This document shows positions 27,316-39,904 of a stretch of 64,000 nucleotides of DNA, one piece after another (within the stretch, counting starts at the first letter, position 1; each line of letters opens with the position of its first letter). The notes below the pieces were generated by a model. It ran no database searches. It worked only from the letters and a program-made list of their open reading frames with translations, and was not told the DNA's origin. The translations under genes were made by a program, and so were the position numbers. This stretch comes from Dioscorea cayenensis subsp. rotundata (Eukaryota; Streptophyta; Magnoliopsida; Dioscoreales; Dioscoreaceae), in contig NC_052489.1 in the NCBI RefSeq assembly GCF_009730915.1, forward strand, positions 27,645,916 to 27,709,915, read 5' to 3'.

Positions 27316-30033
27316 ATGACTGAGGCAATGCAAACTGATGGTATCACTATGGATAATGAAATGGTTAAATGGCTCCCTAGAGTTGACATGCTCTTTGATA
27401 GTGAAAATGATGCATATGAATTCTACAGTGCATATGCCGAGAAAGTCGGGTTTTTTGTCCGAAGATCAACTCTGTGGACTACCTCGAAGAATATTGTCAC
27501 TCGAAGGACTTTTGTATGCTCCAGAGAAGGTTTTCGTGAGAAGAAGAAAGGGTCCAAGGAGGTGAAGTCCCCTCGGCCTGAAACAAGAATTGGTTGTCAA
27601 GCATCCCTAACCATCAGACTCACTCCTAATGGCAAGTACCGTGTCACTGACTTTTTGCCTAGCCATAACCATCAGCTTGCCACACAAACAACGATTCATA
27701 TGTTGAGGGCGAAGAAGATGAGACGGAAGGCTCGACTTGCTAGAGCTGATTTGGTAGATGAGACTGTTAGGACTCCGGAATTTGAGACTGAAGATGAAGC
27801 CTATGAGTTTTATAACATGTATGCTGGCAAAATGGGATTTGCTGTCCGGAGGGCAAGTATGACAGTCAGTGCTGAGAATGTTATTACAAGAAGGATGTTT
27901 GTATGTTCAAGGGAAGGATTTCGTGAAAAGAAAAAAGGAGCAAAGAGGGTGAAAAAACCACGGCCAGAAACAAGAACTGGTTGCCCTGCTTGTATGGTTA
28001 TCAGGATTGAGCCTAGTGGTAAATATCATGTGTCTGAATTTGTTACATACCATAACCATCAGCTTTCAATCCCTTCATCTATCAACATGGTGGCTTCAAC
28101 CAGTGTGGAAATTGATGGTAAGAATGAAGAAACAGATTTAGCAGTCGATTCAGTGAAGACTTCTACATCTACTGATAAAATTCCTGGCAAACTGAGCCGA
28201 GTGTGTGATGATATTGGCCATCATGATGCAGATAACAAAAATCTACGATCCAAGCGTTTGAAGACCGTGCAAAGAGGAGATGCAGGAGCCACACTGGAGT
28301 ATCTGCAAAAAATGCAAAATGATAATCCATCATTCTTCTATGCTGTCATGCCAGACGAGGATGATACTATGATGAACTTCTTTTGGGCTGATGCCAAGTC
28401 TAGAATGGACTTCAACTACTTCGGTGACGTGGTGTGTCTTGACACAACCTACAAAATAAATGGTTGTGGTAGGCCGTTTGCCTTATTCATTGGTCTGAAT
28501 CATCACAAGCAAAGCATTATCTTTGGTGCTGCATTGCTCTATGATGAAAGCTTTTGTTCTTTCAGGTGGTTGTTTGAGACTTTCAAAACTGCAATGTGCG
28601 GAAGACAACCCAAGACTGTCTTGACTGACAGGTGTGCAGCAATAAGTGATGCAGTTACTGCAGTTTGGCCTGGTACAGCTCATCGTTTTTGTGTGTGGCA
28701 TATATACCTTCATGCTGCAGAGCAATTAAGTCAAGCTTTCCACGGTTCAAAAACCCTAGCGTATGATTTTAGTAGGTGCCTTTTTGAGTATGAAGATGAA
28801 GATGAGTTTTTATCAGCTTGGCATACAATGTTGGAGAAGTATGATCTTAAAGATAATAAATGGTTATCTAGGTTATTTGCAGATAGGGAAAAGTGGGCAT
28901 TAGTGTATGGGCGTGATACATTCTATGCTGATATGAAAAGTGCCCAGCAAAAGGATACTTTGAATGGTGAGCTAAAGAAGCACTTGAGCCCAGAGATGGA
29001 ACTGCTGAGCTTCTTCGAGCGTTATGAGAGAATACTTGATGAGCGACGATTTGCAGAAATGCAGGCTGATATTAGTTCTGGCCAGAATGCTCGGAAAATA
29101 CCATCTATGCGGATATTGAGGCAGGCTGCTAATGCATACACACCAGCCGCATACAAAATGTTTGAGAGGGAGTTTGAAATGTATATGGATTGTATGTTGT
29201 ACAGTTGTGGGGAGGTTGGGACAGCCTCTGAATATAAGGTCACAGTTGAAGATGATTCCAAGGACCACATTGTTAGATTTGATTCATTAGACGGAAGTTT
29301 CTGTTGCAGTTGTAAAAAGTTTGAGTTTATTGGGATTCAGTGTAGACATGTATTGAAGGTACTTGACTTCAGGAATATAAAAGATCTCCCACCACAGTAC
29401 ATTCTGAAGAGGTGGAGGAAGGATGCTAAGGTTCTGAGCGGTAATTATGGTGTTTTAATAGATGATGACCCTCAATCTTCTGTTGCAAATCGATTTAACT
29501 ATTTGTGCCGCGTTTTTAGTATAGCAGCTGCAAGGGCTGCAAAAACCTTGGAATCACATTCATATGTCGAAGGCCAGTTAGAAATGCTTATGGAACAAGT
29601 AGAACAGACTATGCAAGCAAGACATATGGAGATGCCTTCCCTCCCTCCTGCTCCTTATGATCAAAATACAGTTGATTGTGTGGTCATGGGAAATCTACAC
29701 CATGATAAAACAAATCAAGCAAGCCTTATACCATGTGCCACGGATGGTATGCATCTTTTCATGAAGAATAAATTTTTCCTCAAGTTCTCAAATGTTTCCA
29801 ACATTTTGATATCTGATTATTGAAGTGCAAATCATATCTTTTGATTACATTGGACATCTCTTTTTGCTGTATTATCCATCTATAGCCGAAATCCAAATTA
29901 AGTTTTTATTTTCTTTTATAGACCAATGACATAAAATGAATCATTTTCTTAATTTAATGCAGGGCTGCTTGGTTCCCGGCATTCCCATCCGACCATTTGC
30001 TGGGGGCAGTTTCCAGCTGGACCACCGGAGTGA
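27316..30033 (+). CDS. FAR1-related (FRS) transcription factor, domesticated Mutator transposase
   Basis: FHY3/FAR1-family nuclear protein, derived from a Mutator-like transposase and used by plants as a transcription factor. The uninterrupted frame 27316-29823 encodes 835 residues. Two FAR1-type DNA-binding domains sit in tandem (about 30-120 and 155-250), each with FVCSREGFREKKKG and a later HNHQL. A MULE transposase domain follows (DVVCLDTTYKINGCGRPFA, then KTVLTDRCAAI, HRFCVWHIYLHAAEQL, about 365-480). A SWIM zinc finger (CSCKKFEFIGIQCRH, about 660-675) is near the C-terminus. A donor at 29747 and an acceptor before 29963 would join 27316-29746 to 29963-30033, giving 833 residues that end GQFPAGPPE. 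I think this spliced end is the true one, because the read-through tail after the donor is hydrophobic and unlike the family. The ORF is intact. Confidence 0.92.
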
Positions 30034-31492
30034 TGACTTTATTCTCCAATTTATGGATAAGTCATGCAATTTGTTATACTGATGCATTGCATGCAACTCG
30101 ATTCGTCAATGTACTGTAACATATGTTTCACCCCTTCTGGTGATTGTGGCATAATCTTGAAATGGTAGAATTTCATTGTCAGGGGATGATGACCTGGTGA
30201 AATTCTGCAATTTCTTTGTTTCCCTCTTCTTTTCACTGTGCCTTCACAGTATAAATTGAGTTCCTCCAGTTAGAACTTATGTAAAGAAATGTCATTGTAA
30301 AATATAAATAATGTCTTTAAACTTATCTACCTTCGGAGGTGAGTTATGTATCATATGAGTTCAAAAGTTTGTAACATTTGGTGATTAGACATGTAAAAAA
30401 TGCATGCCAAAATTCTTCTGTCAGCTAAGCTGTCCTTGTGGTAAGTTTCTGTTCTGCAATTTTACAGCTATAGCAAGCAACTCAGGTAATTCTTCCCATA
30501 TTAACAAAGTAAAATTTGTTCACTGGTAGGTGGTCAGAAAATTTTGGTCTGAGTTAATACCAAGTATTACTCATTCAGTTTTATGCATGCAATCATATTC
30601 TTTATTTGTGCACTGATGTTAAATTCTATATAAATCATGCATCAGCTCCGGTTTGGCAATGGCACCTTTGAGGAATTTGGCATCCTTTTGCATTCTCAAA
30701 AATCGGATGTATTCTCCGGAGTTAGAGGAAGGCAAGAAAGGGTGGTGACCTATCTCCCATATGAAGGAACTGAGGAGAAATAGAAAAGATTACTGTTAAT
30801 TGGTAAGTTCTGTAATTTTTATAAATATAGGGTGTTTTTCGCAAAAGTGGTATGGATTTGTGAATCTTCACAAAAACAACCCTGAAAGTTTTAAATATTA
30901 TTGAATTCACTGGGTTTTGCATATGAACGTGGATATGCATCAATATATATATATATATATGAATATAGATGTACCTAATCTAGAACATGAATAGATGTAT
31001 CTCCCTGGGAAATCATGGTTGATCTCTTTCTGTATTTTCTTTGAATCTTGAAACAACAGTTGCCTGATTCCTCAGCTATGAACAGTTACAACCAAGTATA
31101 AATCTAGGAACAATGCCCTGGATATGATGCTTGTTTTGATGTCTTGTCCATTGAATTCTCTCTCCAAAAGTCACATGTAATGCTATCATATCTTCAACAA
31201 TGCCATTTCAACTGAGTGTGCCATCCATCCAGTATCAGATAAAATCCAACTGCTTCTATGTTTTTACTTCAATCAATGCTTATTTATAAAGTGCAAATAA
31301 GATGAACCTAAAACATTCAGAGCTATTGTCACCACTTTGGTTCTAATGCAATGAAAAATATTAAAAAGAAAATAATAATTAACGAACCAAACTGACAGTT
31401 TTTGAGCTAGACGACATTCTAATCAAAAATGCTTTCTGCACTGCCGGTATGAAACACTGGCATTACTACGTTCTCACATCTCACAAGTGAGA
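30034..31492. other. Convergent intergenic region, FRS to S-acyltransferase
   Basis: 3' UTR sequence on both sides, plus a (TA)n run at 30942-30960. I see no gene. Confidence 0.55.
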
Positions 31493-34400
31493 TCACATAC
31501 CCTCTTGATTTCTTGTCAGCCGGGAATTACCATCATTCCTGCGAGTGATATCACCTGGACGAACATTCAAAATGGGTCCTCCAAAGAATATAGACTGTTC
31601 TCTGTACAGAAAATCTATCTGGTTGCAGCACAGGAGCAGCCACAGAAGAGCTGGGAACATTCGGCCTTCTTCCATGATTACTTGTCTCTGCTGAAGGATT
31701 TTTTAGCGATGGAATATGAGAATTTCTTGAAGGGCCCTGTATTGAAGTCTCAGCTCTAGAACATGCTGGAATCGATGAAATGTAACGGCCTGCTTCTTGG
31801 TCCCATACAACCAAAGGTCTTCTTCCATCCCTGCTAAGCTCAGTACTTGGAAGAGACCGGTGCAAGGGAAGCAAGTTAAGGGCAACCGGCTCATGGATGT
31901 GAATTGGGCTGCTGAGGCAACTTGCAGTTGCAGTAGATGTGACACTTTCGAAATCCTCTTTGCTTGCCAGAGGGGATGGTTTCTTCTTGGTCTTTAATTC
32001 TTTGGTTGTCCTATAATCCGTGCTTGTACTGCTTCTAATGCTAGCATTGCCACTGAAACCGCAATCAGCTTCAGGCGTGCGATGAGCTTCTACAGGCCGA
32101 AGAACAGAAGAGGATGCCCTGGCATTGGCAGCTGCTCTCATTGCTTCATTAGAGTCTAACTTGGCAAGCTTCCAAGCACTTATTTTAACTGCTTTCTTAG
32201 ACTTGTTCCTGTTTTCTGCATTCACTGCTGAATCTGGATCGATTGTTGATGGTATCATCCCAGGTTCCAAATGTGGTATGATTTCATCCTGTAACATTCA
32301 TTTTTGATAAACCGTCTAGGTTGCACATGCATGTTCACATACATAATACAAAAGAAGATGAAGATAAAGGCGTGCATCAAGGGAAGCATAGGCATACCAG
32401 TTGATCAACAAACACTCTTGGAGGAGTGCACCAAACACCTTTATATTGAAGACTAAGAGAACTTCCACCGCTTCTGGTGGTGGTCGCAGAATTGGTAGGA
32501 GAATACAGAGCTCCCTCTTGAAACTCATCATCTAAGATAGCCGGTGCTGCCTCACTCATAGCCCTCATTGCGACCACATACTCATAAGTTGTGATGCCCT
32601 GTGGTGAAGCACAGAAAATAACAACCAGTGAGAAGAAGAATACTGCTTATCGATATATCAATATAATGTAGAACCTAACCTTTCGAATCAAAATCATGTG
32701 AAAAAATAGAAGTTCTCCTAGAGGTGCACAAGTTAGTAATGACAATGCAGTACATATAGCCTGCAAAAAAACAAGCCATAAGGTTTATCTTGTATGAATA
32801 GATATAATCTTAACCAAATACATGGATGAAAGTAATCAAGGGCTGTCATTGGTTAAACTATAAAACATTTATGTACCACTATTGTTACAAATAGAGCATG
32901 AGAGAAACCATTTCCAAGCTTTTCAGTGATGCTTTTCTCTGTGTTTGTTTTATTAACAAAGCAGAGCACAAGAACAGCAATACCAAGTCCGAATTCAATC
33001 AAAAGCTGTCAAAGAGAAAGATAGCACACCCATGTCAGAAGATATAAGAAATTTAAGATCCCCCAGAAATCCCAAAGTTTGATTTATGACATACCCAAAC
33101 AACGCTCATTACCATGAGAGAGATAAATGTGAAATAATTTTTTCTGCCAACACAATTGTTCAGCCACTGCCAGTGCAATAGGAATCAAAGTGAAAGTTAT
33201 TCTAATATTAAATTCTCACTCTTAGAAGCTGAAAATTGGGAAATAGCAATAATGTTGATAGATCATGTTACCCGACAATGATGATCAAATCCATCCACAC
33301 ATTTATCACAGCTTTTACAATGTTTACTGAATTTACGCACCTACAGAAAGATAAGGTGAGCTTATTAGCAAAACAGGTAAAAATAACTATATTGGTCGTG
33401 AAGCTCTACCTCCGCATTGCATAAAGTACAGAATAAAACATCTTCTGCATCAGCATTTTGCTCACTAGCTTCCTCTTTGCGGCAATCATCTTTGGCAAAA
33501 ATTAAACAGACAAGTCCTCCAAGGTTGCAGCAAGTTAAAGAGCTTTTTCTTTGATGTGTAACTGCAGATATATCTTCCTATCATCTCCAACTGACACTCT
33601 TTTGCAAGAATCGTCCAGAGAATGGCTGCACGTTGACGATGGAGAAGAAAGCATTCCACCTCCAACATTATTGAAGTTTTCAGGTTTATTCAACTTTTGC
33701 AAATCTAGATTAAAATTAGCATTAGATATATCATTGAGCACATCTTCAAATTTTCCCATGATTCCAGGATCAGCAGGATTGATACGTGTACAACGTATGT
33801 ATAGGATAAAAACTGCTATTGCCTGAAATGGCATGAACAGAACAGTAATTAAGGTTCCAAGAGAATAAAAAAATAAAAAGATCATACTCTTAACATGCAC
33901 ATAGTCAATACTCAATAGATATCTCCAGGTAAGGGAAACAAGCGTACCACAGGAGTGTAAGCAGAGATTGCAGCATATTCAAAAAAACTTTTGCCCAGAA
34001 ATGGTGCAAAGAAGGCATAGAATGCGATAACCAGCAGAAAGAAAACGGTGATAGCGACAACCTACAAGATAACAAAACAGAAGAGGAAATAACTTCATCA
34101 TAAGCATTTGTTTAAATCATACAGTTGGCTAAATGCAGAAAGAGCACAGCAGAACAGTGAATATCCTCAGTGGCCAACTATGAAGATGCAGGCAAACATC
34201 ACAGAGCTGCTTCGCATCAAGCTCAAAGAAAGAACAAGCATGAACATAACGAAATTACCAATAAAAAAGAAGAAAGAATCAACAGACTGATCAACAAAAT
34301 CCTCCAGAAGACCTCATGCAAGAAACAAAACAAGGAAAAAAAAATCAAATTAAAGGCAGTATCCTTCAATGCTGCCAAATTTTTGGAGGCATAACCCAAA

Positions 34401-34725
34401 ATAGTTGAGAGCTTTCAACCAACAGCATGATTCACCAACCTTCACACACTTCGACCATTAAAATTGAAACAAAACTACTAAAAAACCAAGCAGCTCAAGA
34501 CTAGCTGAAATGTTGATAAAGACGAGACCACCTACAACGAAAAATCAAACCTTTTTCGTTTATAAAGAGAGCATTATCACTGAAACCCACGAAAATCAAA
34601 CACCAGACCAAAAATCAAAGCAAATGAAAGCAAGAATTCATAAACATACAGAAGAGAAGAGAAGAGAAGAGAAGGTACACCTGGAAAACATTGACAGGGA
34701 GCTCACATCCATGGCGTCTGACCAT
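31493..34725 (-). CDS. DHHC-type protein S-acyltransferase (palmitoyltransferase), with apparent frameshifts
   Basis: Integral membrane enzyme that attaches palmitate to cysteines, of the large plant PAT class with a long C-terminal tail. Exons 34681-34725, 33948-34061, 33410-33822, 33272-33340, 33095-33166, 32877-33005, 32680-32760, 32398-32598 and about 31493-32288. The N-terminus [15 protein letters not shown] leads into two membrane segments. The Cys-rich domain has [21 protein letters not shown] and the catalytic DHHC, followed by [13 protein letters not shown] and two more membrane segments. The tail has [18 protein letters not shown]. The third exon is 413 bases where 414 would close the frame: after GDDRK the continuation [16 protein letters not shown] lies in another frame, which implies one missing base near 33574. 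Near 31600 the frame also changes between LQPDRFSVQ and the family-like QSIFFGGPI. As written the first frame ends shortly after the third exon's midpoint. About 620 residues would be expected. Confidence 0.85.
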
Positions 34726-35390
34726 GACTCCTCTCAGTACTCCTCCCACACTTCACAGCATACAAGAAAACACTGAATACCAGAGCAAAGAGACGAACAT
34801 TGAACAAATGGCGAGATAGAGAGAGTCCAAAAAGGACAGACAGGTAGAGAAGACAAAGCTATGCTCTTCCAGGTTGAGGGCACTTACAAACCGTAACTGG
34901 ACTTCCTGACTTCCATTTTCTCAAATTGTCTTCGGGGAAGTGGTTGCAAACTGTTTAAATGGGCCTGAGCAACTTCGGCCCAAGCCCAGAACAGTCCCAA
35001 TGCATTTTAATTTCATTTATATATATACATCAATTATTGAATAAAATATTATCTCTTACATTAAGATATAACAAAACCACACAACACAAGCTTATATATA
35101 TATTCACCAATTATTCCAGAGTGCATAAACTTCAAAAGCAAAAGAAAACACAAGTCTCACAACATAAAATATGAACACACAAAACATGCAGATAAAAGAA
35201 ACAAGGAAGTCCTCCAGTGAATATAATATAATATGAAGCATAACATTTGGATTTTGTGGTTGCTGTAAGATAAACTCCATATCCATCCATTGAAGCTCTG
35301 CAATAATATATATATATATTATTAATTCCTCATAATTTTCAATTCAATATAGTAATAAAATAGATAGGCATATATATATATGCATGTTAC
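34726..35390. other. Spacer between S-acyltransferase promoter and MADS 3' end
   Basis: Purine-rich leader region with a GAGAA run at 34653-34673, then AT-rich sequence. It probably contains a 3' UTR exon of the MADS gene ending around 35100-35300. No separate gene is visible. Confidence 0.5.
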
Positions 35391-37522
35391 TTACCAGAGT
35401 TGAAGGCCATGGCCACCAAAGCTAGTGTCCTGAAGGTTGGGTTGAGTTGGCTGAAGACGAAAAGGATGGAGCTGAGGAGAGAGCTGCAAGAAAGTCCTGG
35501 ATGCTTCGTCGTGGTAAAAATGAGGGAACTCGAGGACCGGAATCTCAGATATCTTCTGCTCCGCCTCTGCGGCGGCCGCTGCCTGCTGATGTTGGTGCTC
35601 CATTGCTGCTTGCTGTTCAACAAGCTGACATTTTATAGCCAAAGAGAATTAAGCATGGATTTTTTTTTTTTTCATGCATGCAATGTTGAATTGAAAAGTA
35701 TGAGATTTATATTTACAGCATGGTATAAATGGCTGTTTTGATCTTCCAGCAAGTGTTCCTGTTTCATAAAAAAAAAAATGACAGTATATGAATGAGAATG
35801 AGAAATCATATGAATAGTTTTTATTGTTTGATATTTAATGAATTCCTGATCACCTTTCTGCGCAGGTTTTCTAGCTGTTGGTGGAGCAACTGGTGCTGCC
35901 AGAGATTTTGTAAATTAAGATCAGGATTAGTGCATGCAATTGAGATAAAATTTATATGATTCCAAATTAATTAATGTACCTTTCTTGCTCGAACTTTGTT
36001 AACAGAATACTCTAACTGTTCTTCAAGTTGATCAAGATCATGTGCAGTTAGAGCAGTTAAATCTTCTCCCATGTATTGTCTCATGCCGGCCTGAAGCTTG
36101 TCATTCTCATTCCTAAGTTTTGAAATCTCACAGAGAATTTGCTAGAGTGGAACACGTACAAGATCATGCAAGAACACAGACAAGTGAATCATGTCTAGCT
36201 ATAGTTTTCTAGTTTATGTATATATATATATATGCTCATTTTGTATGTCGAAAAGGGATGAATACTGTACATGCTGGCTACCGGCTTCCTCGATGCGGAT
36301 ATTGGTTGCTTTCTGATACCGATCGATGATCTGTCGCATGCTGGAATAACAAAAAATGAAGAAAAAATTTACTAGAGAGAACAATATATAAACAGAAGAT
36401 TTATTAATGCCAATGTTATTAGTTTTCTTGAAACAATATTGACCATATCATTTCATTTGCAAATAAAATTCAGTATGTGAGAAATATAGATGCTGAAATT
36501 TCATACAAGAGTTAATTAATTGTTTCATTGCATGTTTGTATACTAAAGGAACAAAAATTGATCTTGGAATGTGAAAATTTTAAAAGATAATTAATTGTCT
36601 TTAAATTGATGGCATGGTAAGAACATGACATAGAAGATTGTTAATGGTATAATTTTTTTAGTTTTATTGAAACATTGGCCTTCATTTCATTATACAAGAA
36701 AACTCAGTAAAAATGATACTTTTACATGTAATGACGAACATGTTAATTTTGAAATATCATCATCAAATTTATATATGGTGCAAATTGAGATGTTGAAAAT
36801 TCCTACAAGGGTTAATTCGTCAAGTTATCGATCCTGCTTTCTTACTTCTATATATATATATATTTGAATAATTAGATCAAACATCAATCTCTTTTCAAAA
36901 ATTAAAAAAAAAAGATCGCAATTGACTGTCTCTAAACTCGATTTATTTTAATTTTCTTGAGACATTACCAAGGCTATGAAATATTATCCTCAGATCATTC
37001 CTTACCAATCAAATTCTATATATTTATATTCAAAGATTAAACATGAATAACATAAATTTTTTTTAAGAGAACAGGAATGAAACATGAGAACTGCATGAGA
37101 AAAGATCAATGCTTGTGATCATGCATTAAAGTCCAATATGATTAACGAGTCAGAAATAAAGACCATGCAGTAGTACTGATCATTACAAAAGGCCTGTCAT
37201 GCAATAAAGGAAACATCATCTGCAGAAAAGTTCAATTCATCTTTGAACATAGAGAAATCTTTTTGAAGTCAGAGTTGAATTATAGAAGAAAACATCAAAG
37301 ATTAATTTTAAACAAAAACAAAAGATATACATACCTTGAAGAAGGACTGCAGTATTCAAACAACTTCCCAGAGTGTGAGAAAATAACAAGACCAAGTTGT
37401 GCATCACAGAGAACAGCAAGCTCATGAGCCTTCTTGAGAAGTCCTTGACGCCGTTTCGAGAAGGTGACTTGCCGGTTAGTCGTATTCTCAATCCTCTTGA
37501 TCTCGATCTTCCCTCGACCCAT
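35391..37522 (-). CDS. B-sister (GGM13/OsMADS29-like) MIKC MADS-box transcription factor
   Basis: B-sister factors control ovule, integument, nucellus and seed development. Exons 37335-37522, 36271-36340, 35980-36141, 35854-35895, 35717-35758 and 35391-35624 join in phase to 245 residues. The MADS domain (1-60) reads [20 protein letters not shown] and [20 protein letters not shown]. The K-box region has [40 protein letters not shown]. The C-terminal domain has a Gln/Ala-rich stretch and the diagnostic end [12 protein letters not shown]...GHGLQLW, which places it with B-sister genes of the OsMADS29 type rather than other classes. The usual third and fourth exons (about 62 and 100 bases) are fused here into one 162-base exon, so an intron has been lost. 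The stop codon overlaps a strong splice donor. Confidence 0.93.
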
Positions 37523-39300
37523 CCTATAGAAGAAACTAATTTCTTCTTCTTGTTTTAATGAAGAAATGGAAACTCAACCTTTTTAGGGAAGCTGAATTTC
37601 CAAGTTCAAGATGTTAATGCACAAGAGAACAAGACTAAGATGGAGGTCTTGGATTTAGCAAAGAGTCTTGATTTGGATCTGGTTATATAAGGGATTAACA
37701 AAGTTTGAGACTGTCATCATAAGTAGAAAAAAAATTCATCAAAGTTATTATATATCCAAATCCAAAACCTCCATGAAATAAAGAGAAAACAAAAAATGAA
37801 AGAAAGAGAAAGGCAAAGACAAAGAGAAATGAATCACACCTTGCACAGAGATTGAGAGAAAGCTCTTCTAGCGCTATGAGTATGATAACATGTAGAACAT
37901 GTTTTAAATGGTCTCAAAAGTCACAAATGAATTAATGATACAGAGTGAAAGAGAGGTCATGCATGGTTTCTTATACAAATTAAAGCAATCTCATTGTTTT
38001 TTATTTTTTACCATTTGTGGTACATTTTCTTAGAAACAAAGAAAAGGTAGTTTCTCAAAACTCAAAGTCTTGTTTGCATGTCCTTCAAATAGTGCATGAA
38101 AGAGAGGATGTTGTGGACTGCTAACCTCCTCTTCATGTGTTATTGTTTGGACCTTAATTACAATGAGTTCCTGGTTTTTGCCAGAAAAGGAAAGTTCTGC
38201 AGGTCTATAGGTACAGTATGATTTGCCAAAAAAGGGAAGAGAGTTGTGGAGTGGTGGTTGGCCAAAAACCCTAGACTTCCAAAAAATGAAAGAAAAGACC
38301 ATCAATATTAAGTATTGCTTGGTAAGGACCACAACATAAGAGATGGAAAATTCTTCATTGGAGATGGAGAGTGGGTGGTTGTGCTTTGGCTTTTTCAATT
38401 TTCAGGGGTTTTTAATAATTTTGGTGATATATATTTAGGTCATTAGGATGTCAGGGTAAAACATATGCTTATCTTCATGACCATCCTTTTCATTCTTCTT
38501 CATAATGAACATATCTTGAACACTCTTCAGTCTAAACCCTAGGAATGCCACCAAATACACACCCAAATTAAATATATATTAAAATAAAACATAATGTGTT
38601 AAGTATAGTTTAAGATTTGAAATTTTGTTACTTTTTCCCCTAAATTTGTTCTTTAAAATTAACATTTTTTTTCAATTTAACAACTGAATTGAAAAAGAAG
38701 AATAAAAGAAAAAAAAATAAACAAACGCTATTTTTGAGTTTAGAAACCAATGCTTCATTTACACCTAATATATAAAATATGAGAGAGAACGATCATTATT
38801 TTCATTTTTCAAGTAAAAAATAAATTATGGTTTATCGATATTTTACATAAAGAATGGATCAAAAGTGGAAAACTAAAATGTTACAAAACAAATTTAGGAA
38901 AATCTATTAATTCGTAAAATTCAAAATAAGCATGCTAATTATTTGATAAAAAATTAAAAATAAAACCCTAATATAAACAACTATCAAAATGTGGTAAATT
39001 TGCCACTGTTAATGTTAAGGATGTTGTTGTTCTGACCTAGTTTCGACTAGCCAAAGAAAGGATAAAATCTATCTAAACTTATGCCAAGTAGAAACTATAC
39101 ATAGATTAGGGTTAGAACTTTGAAAGTACTAGCTAGATATTGGAATGCTTCACCTTGTTTGCATAAGATCACTTTCCACTATTTGTGGTAAACTTAAATT
39201 CAAGTAATAATCCAATACCATGGTAACTAAGTTGTTTGTTAAATTAACTAATATCATCAAGGTGAGATAAAAAGTTTATAAAATTTTAAGGTTAAATAAG
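37523..39300. other. Promoter and upstream spacer of the MADS-box gene
   Basis: A TATA-like ttatata at 37683-37689 (minus strand TATATAA) lies about 165 bases upstream of the ATG. A perfect CArG box (CCAAAAAAGG) lies at 38226-38235. The rest is AT-rich without recognisable genes. Confidence 0.5.
38226..38235. promoter_or_regulatory. CArG box (MADS-protein binding site)
   Basis: CCAAAAAAGG matches CC(A/T)6GG exactly, about 700 bases upstream of the MADS start codon. It is a plausible auto- or cross-regulatory site, but one match in AT-rich DNA is weak evidence. Confidence 0.35.
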
Positions 39301-39377
39301 AAAGCAACAGATGTTCACATGGTATTTTTGTGTGGGGAGAAACAAGAGCATATGATGGCTTTCTTAAAAGGGAAACC

Positions 39378-39397
39378 TAGGGTTAGGGTTAGGGTTT
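39378..39397. repeat. Short telomere-like run (three TTAGGG units)
   Basis: The sequence agggttagggttagggttt holds consecutive TTAGGG-type units, six bases each, rather than the seven-base TTTAGGG common in plants. It is too short to be a telomeric relic with certainty and also fits a telo-box promoter motif. Confidence 0.4.
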
Positions 39398-39904
39398 CAA
39401 GTCTTGGTCCCCCAGGGATTTTGTTTTCTATTTTTTCTCATATTCCATTTTTGGATACAAGAAATCCCTTTCAAGGTGAGCCCTTCTGCACCATTGTTCT
39501 CCTCTTCATTTAACTTTTCCTGATCTTATCCCTGCCAGAATCAAAACCCTGTCAACAATTGACAACCACCCTCAACCACAACAGGGAACATTGATGCACA
39601 ATTTGACAAGTACATTTGCTGTAGATCATGATGATGAACTTCAAATTCAAGATGTGGTTTTATCTAAATGTTGGAATATTTGAAAACTAAGCAGAATAGT
39701 TCAAACAGTATGATCTCTCAGTTTGTGGAAAATTGCAAGCCAGGAGTAAACACAATGAGCTGTTTGTAAGAGTTTTGATCAATCATCTGAAAAGAAGCAC
39801 TGAGTTGAAAATAGGTCTCTTTTTTTTTTTTTTGTTGGATTGCATAATAAATAGTAATAGTTGTCAAGGTGAATACAACATCATGGGGTTTGAGGCTGAT
39901 GTGA

